NCBI GenBank assembly: GCA_963608705.1 | Contig: CAVDHB010000023.1 | Coordinates: 62,001 to 126,000, forward strand | Length of the DNA stretch: 64,000 nt | From: CAVDHB01 sp963608705 | GTDB taxonomy: Bacteria > Bacteroidota > Bacteroidia > Bacteroidales > Bacteroidaceae | Direction of reading: 5' to 3' | Shown here: in pieces, positions 43,003 through 52,190 of the stretch | Position numbering within the stretch: position 1 is the stretch's first letter | Layout: each line of letters begins with the position of its first letter | Made by a program: the position numbers and the translations under genes | The notes under the pieces: model-generated | Databases searched by the model: none | What the model was told of the DNA's origin: nothing | What the model saw: the letters and a program-made list of their open reading frames with translations, nothing else

Positions 43003-45975
43003 TTAGAATGTGATTTCACCTCCCACTGAGAATTGACGGGTGCTGGGATAAGCACCGTAGGTCACGTTGGCGTTGATTTCAGGATCGGCACCACGGTATT
43101 TGGTGACAGTGAAGAGGTTACGTCCCGTCAAAGTGATACGGAATCCCTTGACAAACTTGGTAGCCGCCAGCCAGCTCTTGGGCAAGTCATACGATAAGGT
43201 CAAGTTCTTCAAACGCAGGAAAGATGCGTTTTCCAATGAATGGGTATCGAACTGACGCATTTCCTTAACGCTAGGTTCATCGGTAATATCTCCCGGTTTC
43301 TCCCATGAGTTGAGGACATCTTTAGATTGATTCAAGCCCATGCCACCAAATTGTGCGGGATTATTCTCAAAATAGTAGTCATTATTGTAAAGATACTTAC
43401 CCAACACATAAGAGAAGTCTGCATTCAACGTCAATCCCTTCCATGATGCGGTCAAACCAAAGCCTCCGTAAGTTGGAGCATTTAGTTTTTTGCCTGTATC
43501 CTGACTCAATGAGATTCTGTCAAATTCTTCCGTCATAGTCTCCGAATTGAATTCATGTTGAAGTCCACCCTTGAAACCTTTCTTATACCACATTGGCTTA
43601 CCATTTTCCTTGTCAACACCTGCGTAGATGGGCATAAAAAAGTTGGTGGAGGAACCTACAATATAGGAGGTATTGTAACTTAACATAGGCCATTCTTGCA
43701 AACCATAGAACAGCTTGGTAATCTTCTGGTTGTTATGGCTGATGTTCGCATGAAGGTTGAGTTTGAAGTCACGTGTCTTCACCACATCAGCTGAGAGGGT
43801 CAGCTCCACACCTCTGTTCCTCATGGAACCCATGTTCTCTTCGTTGGTAGTGAAGCCGGTGGTATATTGCACTGGAATAGTCATCAGCATATTGCTGGTG
43901 GCACGGTTGTACCAAGCAAAGTCAATGATGAAGCGGTCGAGGAAGGAGATATTCACTCCTACGTTAGTCTGTACCACTTTTTCCCATCCCAACTGCTCAT
44001 TACCCGGTACACCCACAATCCATCCAGTTTGTCCGGCATATTGGGTGGTACCTGTTGTGGCCAAGTGGTCATAGTTGCCTATGGCTGAGTTACCCGTGGA
44101 ACCTACACTGGCGCGGAACTGCAAGCCAGAAATCCAGTCTACGTCCTGCAAGAAATGCTCTTTCTTGGCGTTCCACATCAAGCCACCAGAATAGAACCAA
44201 GCACCACGATTCTCCTTACCGAAACGAGAGCTTTGGTCGTTGCGAGCCGTGAAGTTGAAGAAGTATTTGTCATTGAAGCTGTAATCCAGTCTTCCGAAGA
44301 AAGAGAGATACTCATACTTGTCATAACTGTCAGTGACATCTCCCGCAGTGACAGAAGTACCATTGTTGAACATCATTAAACGGTCATCTCCATTACCAGT
44401 TTTGAGAGCGGAGAATCCATCGGATTGTTGCTTGATGCCCTCTTGTCCCAATAACACAGTAAAATGATGCAAGTCTGCCAACTGGAAGGAATATTCTGCC
44501 GTATTGGTCATTGTCCACAAGGAGTAGCGAGAGAAGGACTCCCTTTTTCCAGAAACAGAAGCATCATTTTTATATGAGAAATAGGTGATACTGGTAGTTC
44601 TTTGCTCTCCTGCTTCCACACCGAGTTGGGATTTAAATTTCAATCCTTTCAATGGAGTAATCTCCACGAAAGCAGAGCTGTTGGTCTGTAAGTTGTTATT
44701 ATAAGTTGGATTTTTTGCCTCTTCATAATACACACTGTATCGATTGGCTCCTGGAATAACGTCTTTAGGTGAGCCGTCTTCATTATAGGGCGTTTCCCAA
44801 TAAGGCGCATAAAGCATGGTACCAAAGACTCCTCCAATAAGGCTATTAGATGCTTGCTTTGTATAATTGGAAGAATGACGCTTGTCGTACGTCACATTCA
44901 GGTTCAAACCGTAATGGAACCAGTTGGTAGGACGAGCATCGATATTACTTCGCAAAGTATAACGCTGTAGTTGTGAATTAGGTACCAAGCCATTCTCCTT
45001 GTAATAGGAAGCGGAAGTATAATAGTTTACCTTGTCGCTTCCTCCCTGTACTGAGAAGTTGGTCTGGTACATAGGGGCGTTATCCTTGAAAAAATAGTCC
45101 TGCCAGTCCCAGTCGTTTCCTAATTGTTTATAATGGTCGTAATACTTTTGGTCAATGATGCCGTATTTCAATTGCCAGTCGAGCAATTCAGAAGCGTTCA
45201 TCGGATTACTGATTCTGCGAGCCAGACTGCTCCATCCGATTGTTTGTCCAAATGTAATCTGTGCTTTGCCAGACTTGCCTCGTTTGGTGGTGATGTAAAT
45301 CACGCCGTTGGCCGCACGAGAACCGTAAATAGAAGTGGCCGAAGCGTCCTTCAATACGGTCACACTGGCGATATCGTTGGAGTTCAGCATACGGAGAATA
45401 TCGGAATTAGCCGGTGTACCGTCTACTACGAACAAGGGAGTCGTTCCCGCATTCAAAGAACCTAAGCCACGGATATTCACCGTCACATCATTGGAACCGT
45501 CACCAGGGTCACCCGTGTTGGTGAAAATATTCAAACCGGCCACTTGGCCTTGCAAAGCGTCCAGCACGTTAGGCACTGGTTTATTATCAATTTTATCAGC
45601 TTTTACTTGTGTGACAGAACCAACTACTGTACCAAGTTTCTGTCCAGAACCGTAGCCCACAACCACCACCTCATTCAAGGCACTGGAGTTGCTTTGCAGC
45701 ACAATACGTTGGTTGTCTTTCACGGGCACTTCCTGCGGATCCATGCCGATTGAGGAAACACGCAGTTTCTTCTTTCCCTCCGGCACAGTCAGCGAGAACT
45801 TTCCGTCCATGTCGGTGACCACACCGACTTTCGTGCCCGGTACAATCACAGAGGCACCCACCACAGGCTGTCCGTCTTCCGCACTGACCACGGTACCCGT
45901 CAAGCGGACCTGCGCTGAAGCCCAGCTTGTCGCAGAAAGCAGACAGGCCGCTAAAAACATTTTCTTTTTATTCAT
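43003..45975 (-). CDS. SusC/RagA family TonB-linked outer-membrane transporter
   Basis: A 990-residue receptor. Signal peptide to ATSWASAQ, then a CarboxypepD_reg-like domain (~22-100, LTGTVVSAEDGQPVVGASV), the plug with the SusC signature (NEVVVVGYGSGQKLGT, DALQGQVAGLNIFTNTGDPG, RGLGSLNAGTTPLFVVDG, TVLKDASATSIYGSRAANGVI), and a 22-strand barrel. It imports the ligand delivered by SusD using TonB. Complete and intact. No N-terminal STN domain is present, so direct anti-sigma signalling is not expected. The leader of ~160 nt carries repeats (see 45990-46184). Confidence 0.94.
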   Translation of the reverse strand: MNKKKMFLAACLLSATSWASAQVRLTGTVVSAEDGQPVVGASVIVPGTKVGVVTDMDGKFSLTVPEGKKKLRVSSIGMDPQEVPVKDNQRIVLQSNSSALNEVVVVGYGSGQKLGTVVGSVTQVKADKIDNKPVPNVLDALQGQVAGLNIFTNTGDPGDGSNDVTVNIRGLGSLNAGTTPLFVVDGTPANSDILRMLNSNDIASVTVLKDASATSIYGSRAANGVIYITTKRGKSGKAQITFGQTIGWSSLARRISNPMNASELLDWQLKYGIIDQKYYDHYKQLGNDWDWQDYFFKDNAPMYQTNFSVQGGSDKVNYYTSASYYKENGLVPNSQLQRYTLRSNIDARPTNWFHYGLNLNVTYDKRHSSNYTKQASNSLIGGVFGTMLYAPYWETPYNEDGSPKDVIPGANRYSVYYEEAKNPTYNNNLQTNSSAFVEITPLKGLKFKSQLGVEAGEQRTTSITYFSYKNDASVSGKRESFSRYSLWTMTNTAEYSFQLADLHHFTVLLGQEGIKQQSDGFSALKTGNGDDRLMMFNNGTSVTAGDVTDSYDKYEYLSFFGRLDYSFNDKYFFNFTARNDQSSRFGKENRGAWFYSGGLMWNAKKEHFLQDVDWISGLQFRASVGSTGNSAIGNYDHLATTGTTQYAGQTGWIVGVPGNEQLGWEKVVQTNVGVNISFLDRFIIDFAWYNRATSNMLMTIPVQYTTGFTTNEENMGSMRNRGVELTLSADVVKTRDFKLNLHANISHNNQKITKLFYGLQEWPMLSYNTSYIVGSSTNFFMPIYAGVDKENGKPMWYKKGFKGGLQHEFNSETMTEEFDRISLSQDTGKKLNAPTYGGFGLTASWKGLTLNADFSYVLGKYLYNNDYYFENNPAQFGGMGLNQSKDVLNSWEKPGDITDEPSVKEMRQFDTHSLENASFLRLKNLTLSYDLPKSWLAATKFVKGFRITLTGRNLFTVTKYRGADPEINANVTYGAYPSTRQFSVGGEITF

Positions 45976-46094
45976 AATCTCACCTATTATTGGTTATTCT
46001 TTCTTTTTACCGTTTGCGGGCTTTCGGAGTATTCCTTTCCGGCCCAGCTTGTCTGACTCCTAAAACTTTCGTTCCTTGTGTGAAAGTCTCTCTT

Positions 46095-46184
46095 TTTTCT
46101 ATTGGAGGCTGTAAAGTCTCTTTTTACAGGCAGCTTTTTAATTCGGTCGCAAAGGTACATATTATCCATAAAAACCACCCCCCC
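46095..46184 (-). promoter_or_regulatory. susC promoter and repeat-bearing leader
   Basis: On the reverse strand the -7 box is TACCTTTG (46150-46157). At the -33 position there is no TTTG but a run of seven Gs (46178-46184). Just inside the transcript is the hairpin CTGTAAA-N7-TTTACAG, and the segment AAAGAGACTTTACAG is followed by a second, similar AAAGAGAGACTTTCACA. These may control susC expression. Confidence 0.45.
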
Positions 46185-46376
46185 GAATGTTATTTTATAT
46201 TAACATAGTGAATATGGATGTGGGAATACCGTAGAGCCCCCCGCTTAGGACATATTTGGCTTAGAAACAGAAAAAGATATCTCGCAAGAAATCGAAAAAC
46301 GCATCTTTTTAAAATATCCCATAAAACAAAACACTGCATCCTTGACATTTTCACCCTTACTGGGCGTATAAACAAA

Positions 46377-46403
46377 GGGACTTCTCCACTATGGAAAAGT
46401 CCC
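46377..46403. terminator. Terminator-like hairpin left of the MITE-like element
   Basis: GGGACTTCTCCA (46377-46388) pairs with TGGAAAAGTCCC (46392-46403) with one mismatch. It is about 80% alike to the hairpin at 46685-46716. Confidence 0.65.
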
Positions 46404-46426
46404 TCTATTCTATTTATCTCTATACT

Positions 46427-46624
46427 AGGCTGTCCAATTTGATGTTCCCAATTTTATAAGTTTTATCCACTATCTTGCTGATTATAAATAACTAAAGACA
46501 GAGAAACCGTCTGCTATTTATACCTTCTTTGATTTTTATGTATTCTAAGATTTTTGAGTATTGTATATCAAGTACTTAGTACAAAAATAAGCAAAAAAAA
46601 TGGGTACATCAAATTGGACAGCCT
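46427..46624. mobile_element. MITE-like element, 198 bp
   Basis: It is bounded by 23-bp terminal inverted repeats, starting AGGCTGTCCAATTTGATG (46427-46449 and 46602-46624), with one mismatch. The interior is AT-rich and has no ORF of note. No clear target-site duplication is seen. The short length, paired ends and lack of a gene fit a non-autonomous element that depends on a transposase elsewhere. The family of the parent IS is not known to me. Confidence 0.65.
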
Positions 46625-46684
46625 ATATTAGAGGTCATTGGGGACTTGCATCCATTAGCTAATACTCATGCAGAACGTACTAAA

Positions 46685-46716
46685 AGAGGGACTTCCCAGT
46701 ATGGAGAAGTCCCTCT
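46685..46716. terminator. Terminator of the cydAB operon
   Basis: AGAGGGACTTC (46685-46695) pairs perfectly with GAAGTCCCTCT (46706-46716), with TTTTAG after it on the reverse strand. It lies about 60 bp past the cydB stop. Confidence 0.8.
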
Positions 46717-46772
46717 TCTTTTAAGCCAGATTTTTATGATTCCATCGTCTTGTTGACAATTTATCCAATCTA

Positions 46773-47906
46773 TTAATATTCTTCCTCATCCGTCCGTTTC
46801 TCCTTCCGGTTCTCCAATGATTTCCACGCATACACGATGTATGCCAGCACAAAGGGTATCAGAATGGAAACATACGCCATGACTTTCAAGGTGAATATAC
46901 TGCTGCAACTGTTGGAGATGGTCAAGGAACTCTGCATATCCGTCACAGAGGGATAATAAGCCGTGCCGAAATAGCCCGCGTTCAAGAACAGGGAAAGCAC
47001 GACCAACACTGTGCCAATGCCCACCGGCCATATTCCACCCGTGTACTTACGACTGAAGAGTGTGCGCAGAATCCCGGTTAATACCGAAAGCACACCTATC
47101 AGAAACAACACAAGCAACACACCGCCTGCCTGAAAGAAGTTATGCAGGTACTTGTAAGCCTCCATAGACACTACGCCGTCTTTCACCGCAAAACCGTCTT
47201 TGGTGAGGATAATCACCACGGAAATCAGGAAAAATACCAAGAACAACACCGTGTCCAGCCATAGTCCTTTCCGTGAACGGGTCTGCACCACCTCGTCATC
47301 CGTGCGGGAGATGTAATACAACGCACCCAATATACGGGAAAGAAACACCACGGTCAAGCCCAGCAGCACGTTCAATGGAACAAGCAAAGCTTCCAGTCCA
47401 TGCGCCGGATTAGCCCAACGACTGATAACCGGCATCCCGAAATTCAGGAAATTCCCTTTGTCCACCACGAACTCTGAGCCAGAGAAGAACGAGCCAACGA
47501 CCACTCCTACCAAGAAAGGAGCCAACAGCCCGTTCAGCACAAGAAACGCCTGATAGGTATGTTTGCCCAGCAGGTTTCCCAACTTGTTACGGAACTCATA
47601 GGAGACCGCTTGCAGGATGAACGTGAACAACAGCAGCATCCACGCCCAGTAGGCTCCGCCGAAACTGGTGCTGTAAAACAACGGAAAAGAAGCGAAGAAA
47701 GCTCCTCCGAAAGTCACCAGTGTGGTGAAAGTGAACTCCCACTTGCGTCCCGTCAGACGAATCAGCAAATCACGCTCCTCGTCTGTCTTACCAATCTGGT
47801 ATATCAATGCGTTGCCGCCCTGTATAAACATAAGAAACGCCAGCAACGCTCCCAATAGGGACACGATAAACCACCAATAATGCTGTAATAGTATATATGT
47901 ATTCAT
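46773..47906 (-). CDS. cydB: Cytochrome bd ubiquinol oxidase subunit II
   Basis: Partner of CydA in the bd-type terminal oxidase, which reduces oxygen to water with quinol and gives anaerobes tolerance of nanomolar oxygen. The 377-residue protein has about eight hydrophobic segments. Family marks include HYWWFIVSLLGALLAFLMFIQGGNAL at the N-terminus (in part), GRKWEFTFTTLVTFGGAFFASFP and the FYSTSFGGAYWAWMLLLF block. The C-terminus is short and charged (RKEKRTDEEEY). It follows cydA by 11 bp and ends at the terminator at 46685-46716. Confidence 0.94.
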   Translation of the reverse strand: MNTYILLQHYWWFIVSLLGALLAFLMFIQGGNALIYQIGKTDEERDLLIRLTGRKWEFTFTTLVTFGGAFFASFPLFYSTSFGGAYWAWMLLLFTFILQAVSYEFRNKLGNLLGKHTYQAFLVLNGLLAPFLVGVVVGSFFSGSEFVVDKGNFLNFGMPVISRWANPAHGLEALLVPLNVLLGLTVVFLSRILGALYYISRTDDEVVQTRSRKGLWLDTVLFLVFFLISVVIILTKDGFAVKDGVVSMEAYKYLHNFFQAGGVLLVLFLIGVLSVLTGILRTLFSRKYTGGIWPVGIGTVLVVLSLFLNAGYFGTAYYPSVTDMQSSLTISNSCSSIFTLKVMAYVSILIPFVLAYIVYAWKSLENRKEKRTDEEEY

Positions 47907-47917
47907 AATGTCCTCCT

Positions 47918-49465
47918 TTATTTATTAGCCTCAGGCCCTTTCTTAATGGCCTTCACCATGATGCCCAGTTCGGCGATTAACAATACTGTGAACAACACAA
48001 GGAATATGAAAAAGGTAGTGCGTACAGAACCCACCGGCAATCCCGATACGGAAGCCCACACGGGGAGCATGTCTTGAATAGCCCATGGCTGACGTCCTAT
48101 CTCGGCGACCACCCATCCTGCCTCACTGGCGATATAAGCCAACGGAATACTCCACAGTGCCACATAATGAAACCAACGCAAAGATTCCAGCTTTTTCTTA
48201 TACCCCAAGAACAGCACCACGGCATAGAACAGGATGAAGTACATACCCAGCCCCACCATCACGCGGAAGGAGTAGAATGTGAGCGGCACATTCGGCACTA
48301 ACTGTTTCGTGTCCGTGATATAGCCATATCCCATGTATTTCACATTCTCCTTCAACACCTGACGAGCGGAGTCCTGCGCAGACTTGTCTTTGGCCTCACC
48401 CGCCTTGCGGAAATCAGCCAACGCCTTCACGGCCTTGCGGCCTTTCTCCATCTTCTCTTTGGCGGAAAGGGCTATTGTGCCGTCACGCTGCGGATAACCG
48501 CCTTCTATTATATTATGAATTCCCGGCACATACCCGTCAAGTGTCCTTGTGGCTAACATAGACAACATATAAGGTGCTTTCACCTCGAAGATAAACGGAT
48601 CACCTTGCTGCCCGTCATAGGACGGTTTCAATATACCTCCGATAGTCAGTCCTTGTTTCTCACCTCCTTGATACAAGGCTTCTAATGCCGCCAACTTCAT
48701 TGGCTGGTGTTTGGCCACCTCGTAGCCGGAATGGTCTCCAGACATAGCTGTCACCACCGCTGCGAACAGCCCCACAATAGCCGCCACCTTCATGCTGGCC
48801 AGCGAGAACTCACGATGCCGCTTCTTCAAAAGGAACCACGCACTGATACCTATCACGAAAGCGGAACCCACCATCCAGGAACTCAGCACCGTATGCACGA
48901 ACTTGATAATCGCAAATGGAGAGAATGCCACCGCCGAGAAACTCATCATCTCGTTGCGGACGGTCTCCGGGTTGAACTCCATGCCCACTGGATATTGCAT
49001 CCAGGAATTCGCCACCAATATCCACCATGCGGAGAAGGTGGCTCCCAAGCCCGTACACCATGTGGAAACCAAGTGGAAACGACGGCTCACTCTATTCCAT
49101 CCGAAGAACATCACCGCCACAAACGTAGCTTCCATGAAGAAAGCGAGAATACCTTCCACCGCCAACGGCGCTCCGAAAATATCCCCCACAAACCAAGAGT
49201 AGTTACTCCAGTTTGTCCCGAACTCGAATTCAAGGATGATACCCGTCGCCACACCAATGGCGAAATTAATACCGAAAAGTTTCATCCAGAAACGTACCGT
49301 CGTTTTCCAGAACTCGTTCCGGGTACGATAGTAAATCGTCTCCATGATACCGATAATCACAGCCAGTCCGAGCGTCAGCGGCACGAACAGCCAGTGATAG
49401 ATGGCGGTCAAGGCGAATTGCGCCCTCGACCAGTCCACCAATGAAGTGTCCAATTGTTCAATCAT
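47918..49465 (-). CDS. cydA: Cytochrome bd ubiquinol oxidase subunit I
   Basis: A 515-residue membrane subunit that carries hemes b558, b595 and d and the quinol site. Seen: the N-terminal DWSRAQFALTAIYHWLFVPL with the heme-ligand His, GINFAIGVATGIILEFEFGTNWS, the Q-loop region after GDHSGYEVAKHQPMKLAALE, and WVVAEIGRQPWAIQDMLPV near the C-terminus. All key blocks are present. The Q-loop is short to medium compared with E. coli. Second gene of a DUF4492-cydA-cydB operon; with rubrerythrin at 56 kb it gives the cell two oxygen-defence routes. Confidence 0.96.
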   Translation of the reverse strand: MIEQLDTSLVDWSRAQFALTAIYHWLFVPLTLGLAVIIGIMETIYYRTRNEFWKTTVRFWMKLFGINFAIGVATGIILEFEFGTNWSNYSWFVGDIFGAPLAVEGILAFFMEATFVAVMFFGWNRVSRRFHLVSTWCTGLGATFSAWWILVANSWMQYPVGMEFNPETVRNEMMSFSAVAFSPFAIIKFVHTVLSSWMVGSAFVIGISAWFLLKKRHREFSLASMKVAAIVGLFAAVVTAMSGDHSGYEVAKHQPMKLAALEALYQGGEKQGLTIGGILKPSYDGQQGDPFIFEVKAPYMLSMLATRTLDGYVPGIHNIIEGGYPQRDGTIALSAKEKMEKGRKAVKALADFRKAGEAKDKSAQDSARQVLKENVKYMGYGYITDTKQLVPNVPLTFYSFRVMVGLGMYFILFYAVVLFLGYKKKLESLRWFHYVALWSIPLAYIASEAGWVVAEIGRQPWAIQDMLPVWASVSGLPVGSVRTTFFIFLVLFTVLLIAELGIMVKAIKKGPEANK

Positions 49466-49491
49466 AAGTTGTCAGTTGATTATGTCTATAT

Positions 49492-49728
49492 TTATTTTGC
49501 AAGATTCACCGTGTCCGCCCTTTGTATTAATGTGTTACGCACATAGTCCTCCTCCGTGTCCTGCCCCTTGTGTTCCTTCAGAAAATCAGGAAAGAAAAAG
49601 ACCTTGAGTATCGCAAACATAATGAACAGTTTGACAAGGATGACGCACCACAATGTCCGTCCCCAAGTCATGGAGCGGAACCCCTCGTAGTAAAAGTGTA
49701 CTATTTTGGTAAAAATATTCTTTTTCAT
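49492..49728 (-). CDS. DUF4492 small membrane protein of the cyd operon
   Basis: A 78-residue protein with one central hydrophobic helix (TLWCVILVKLFIMFAILKVFFF) and the family's N-terminal FTKIVHFYYEGFRSMTWGRTL. DUF4492 occurs almost only upstream of cydAB in Bacteroidota and epsilonproteobacteria. It may be a small accessory subunit like CydX, which is inference from context. It is 26 bp before cydA and starts the operon. Confidence 0.9.
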   Translation of the reverse strand: MKKNIFTKIVHFYYEGFRSMTWGRTLWCVILVKLFIMFAILKVFFFPDFLKEHKGQDTEEDYVRNTLIQRADTVNLAK

Positions 49729-49752
49729 CGATCACTGTAGTTTGTCATGTGG

Positions 49753-49760
49753 CAAAGATA
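49753..49760 (-). promoter_or_regulatory. -7 element of the DUF4492-cydAB operon
   Basis: TATCTTTG on the reverse strand, 24 bp upstream of the DUF4492 ATG. No consensus -33 box. Confidence 0.55.
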
Positions 49761-49828
49761 AGCAAAAAACTTGAGAAGTAGAACGAAGCACTGAAGAATA
49801 GATAAAAAGCCATTTGAATCCGCACATC

Positions 49829-49981
49829 CTATGAATTTAACTTATAGATTTGCCGCCGAGCCTTCACAAATTCTTTTGTGACATTACCTCTCAGTTTTAC
49901 GACATCATCAGCCTCTTTTATGACATCTTTTACGACATCCATGCCATAAAAGTCTGCAAGCAAAGTTTGGCTTGTATCCAT
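49829..49981 (-). CDS. 50-residue small protein, last gene of the restriction operon
   Basis: ATG (49979-49981) to TAG (49829-49831). The product begins MDTSQTLLADFYGMDVVKDV and ends KARRQIYKLNS. It has acidic residues early and a basic C-terminus, is mostly helical by composition, and has no signal peptide or membrane segment. The ATG follows the stop of the DUF2357 nuclease gene after two bases. A strong Shine-Dalgarno-like AAGAGG overlaps that stop, which is unusual for this phylum and argues that the frame is translated. No homologue is recognised. It could be a regulator, an inhibitor or a subunit of the nuclease complex, or the stub of a longer gene. Confidence 0.6.
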   Translation of the reverse strand: MDTSQTLLADFYGMDVVKDVIKEADDVVKLRGNVTKEFVKARRQIYKLNS

Positions 49982-49983
49982 AC

Positions 49984-52176
49984 TTACCTCTTATCTATTA
50001 TAACACAATCTTCCAACTTATCAAAAGTCGTATCAAGGAACGTGTAATATACCATCTTTGTCGTATCAATTGGCTGAAAATCTTTATATTTCCTATGGAC
50101 ACATCGAAGCTCAAAAGCCAAACGGAGTGCCTTACTATCGGCATTTTCCCCATCCGTTTGCTTTGCCTCTTCGCTTGTAATAGTTCGCATCTTGGTAATC
50201 TCATAGACATCACGTATTCCTTTACCTTTGATATAAGGCATGAAAAAATGTAGATCTTGCAAGGCAATGGTTGTTGGGAACCGCTTGCCTGTATAATACA
50301 AGGTTGCAGTTCCATCAACAAAAGCTTGGAATTGCTTGTTGTCCTCTTTCACCAATCCTATGAGTACACGGTTGTCAACCACATACGCCCCCTTTTGCGG
50401 TATGACATGGGCAATGGTCTCGTATGATTTTGTGTCGATGAGTTCTTTTATGAACTGTTCCAATAATTTCCTGTTCTCCACATCTTTAGGGCGAAGAGGG
50501 AATGCACCGATGTTCACTTCTTTAATAGTTTTGTGGAACTTTGAAACTGCCACATCATCAGGCTCACCGTCACCAGGAAAGAGAATATAGCCACCTATAA
50601 CCTCTTTTTTCAACGCATTGGCATCATAATCTTTGTAGTATATAGCATCACGATATCGGTGCATTTGGTTGATGGCATCATCAGGAGGCACATCAACGCC
50701 TTTGTCCCTGCCATCAATGCGATATTTAGCATCAAATAGATAAGTCATCTTCATGCCTTGCTGCAAGTCGTTTTTGGTGAGTTGCAGCACAATGTCTGGT
50801 TTCTGTGGAACGGTTGGCACGGACCAATCTTTCATACCCACACTGTCATTCTCTTTATCAGCATTCTTTGGATTATAAACTAACTCAGCCAACTCCACAC
50901 CATCCTTACGGAACAATATGCGTGAATGCTCGCCTTTACCAAGTTCCCATGAGAATACCCCGTTCATCTCCATACGATTACGATGCTCAACATCTTCATC
51001 GTCAAGGTGCAACTGTTCCTTGACAATGTGGCTAACCTCAATGAAGCACCATATCTCATAAAGTGTGGCTATATCCTTTGTCTGCAAGCGATACAAACCA
51101 TCATTCAAGGAATAAGCTCTTCTAAGCAAGTTCCATGTACGGTACACTTGACTATAGCCAGTCGCCTTTTGCAATACCAGACTCTCTTGGCTTATCCCCT
51201 TGAATCGCCCTATGGTTCGGAAAAATGGATGGTGTTGCAAACGCTTCAATGTTTCTGAGGTTGCAAGCATGGCTGCCTTCATCGTACCGGATGCGGTCTT
51301 TATTGTCTCAATACGACTACGCAAATCCTCATATCTCTTGCTAATCTGATGAAGGGCGAACTTCAGAAAACGATTCTCTTGCGTATCGTTTGACTGTATC
51401 TGTTGCTCTACACGATAAAGGTAGGCAGGTTCTTGACGATGTTCCGCCAGTCTGTTCTCAATGTTATAGGGAATTTGCTTCAGTTTGTCAGCTCTCAAAT
51501 ACACTTCTTCTCCATGAAGTCTGTGGCGAGGTCTGTCAATGATGCTCTTACAAGCTCTTATGAATTTCTGTTGTTCTCCTTCAAACACGCTCCACCAGAC
51601 TATATCGGGATGCTCTCCGTTTTGGTCGGGTGAAAAGCCATGAAACGTGCGGCGCATATAGTCCAATGACAACATACTGTATTCTCGCTCAATATCTTCT
51701 ACAATGGCACGCCAATGTTCATGATAGTCGAGTTTTGTGCTTAGTACATCGAAGGCAAAACGGAATGTTCTTGTTTCTTTGTCTACCTTATATATAATCT
51801 GTATTTCGCTTCGTCCTATTTCATTTTGGTAGTTGATGAAACCTGCCAAGATATGACGACGAAATGTGAATCGGTCGTTGTCATTTTGCAGGATGGAACC
51901 AAACTGAGCATCTTTCACATAGTCTTTGAACTCAATCCAAATAGGATAGTCCACATTGTCGAAGAAAATGGCAGGGGCATAAACACCTTGTTCGATGTCA
52001 ATCTCATGGTCTGCATCCAATGTCCGCTTTACAGACACGACACCTTCCGACCAATAATAAGTGGAGTAGAGCTTGTCCTCGCCCACATTATTCTTAGCCT
52101 TGTTCCAAATGCCATCGAACTTTGTGCATTCGACAATCATCGTGAAATCCTTGTGTTCAATTGTCAGCAGTTCCAT
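49984..52176 (-). CDS. McrC-like restriction nuclease subunit (DUF2357 + PD-(D/E)XK)
   Basis: A 730-residue protein. Residues ~1-290 fit DUF2357-type N-terminal regions. The PD-(D/E)XK nuclease core is plain: E374 in DIATLYEIWCFIE, D461 in KPDIVLQL, D482-A-K484 in YLFDAKYRID and the QMHRYRDAI helix. All catalytic residues are intact. The last ~110 residues, after an ILFPGDGEPDD segment, form an extra domain (YTGKRFPTTIALQDLHFF, YIKGKGIRDVYEI) that could be PUA-like and read a DNA base. In McrBC/LlaJI systems this subunit is the nuclease driven by an McrB-type GTPase, encoded 14 bp upstream here. Confidence 0.85.
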   Translation of the reverse strand: MELLTIEHKDFTMIVECTKFDGIWNKAKNNVGEDKLYSTYYWSEGVVSVKRTLDADHEIDIEQGVYAPAIFFDNVDYPIWIEFKDYVKDAQFGSILQNDNDRFTFRRHILAGFINYQNEIGRSEIQIIYKVDKETRTFRFAFDVLSTKLDYHEHWRAIVEDIEREYSMLSLDYMRRTFHGFSPDQNGEHPDIVWWSVFEGEQQKFIRACKSIIDRPRHRLHGEEVYLRADKLKQIPYNIENRLAEHRQEPAYLYRVEQQIQSNDTQENRFLKFALHQISKRYEDLRSRIETIKTASGTMKAAMLATSETLKRLQHHPFFRTIGRFKGISQESLVLQKATGYSQVYRTWNLLRRAYSLNDGLYRLQTKDIATLYEIWCFIEVSHIVKEQLHLDDEDVEHRNRMEMNGVFSWELGKGEHSRILFRKDGVELAELVYNPKNADKENDSVGMKDWSVPTVPQKPDIVLQLTKNDLQQGMKMTYLFDAKYRIDGRDKGVDVPPDDAINQMHRYRDAIYYKDYDANALKKEVIGGYILFPGDGEPDDVAVSKFHKTIKEVNIGAFPLRPKDVENRKLLEQFIKELIDTKSYETIAHVIPQKGAYVVDNRVLIGLVKEDNKQFQAFVDGTATLYYTGKRFPTTIALQDLHFFMPYIKGKGIRDVYEITKMRTITSEEAKQTDGENADSKALRLAFELRCVHRKYKDFQPIDTTKMVYYTFLDTTFDKLEDCVIIDKR

Positions 52177-52190
52177 CGATATTCTTCTTT

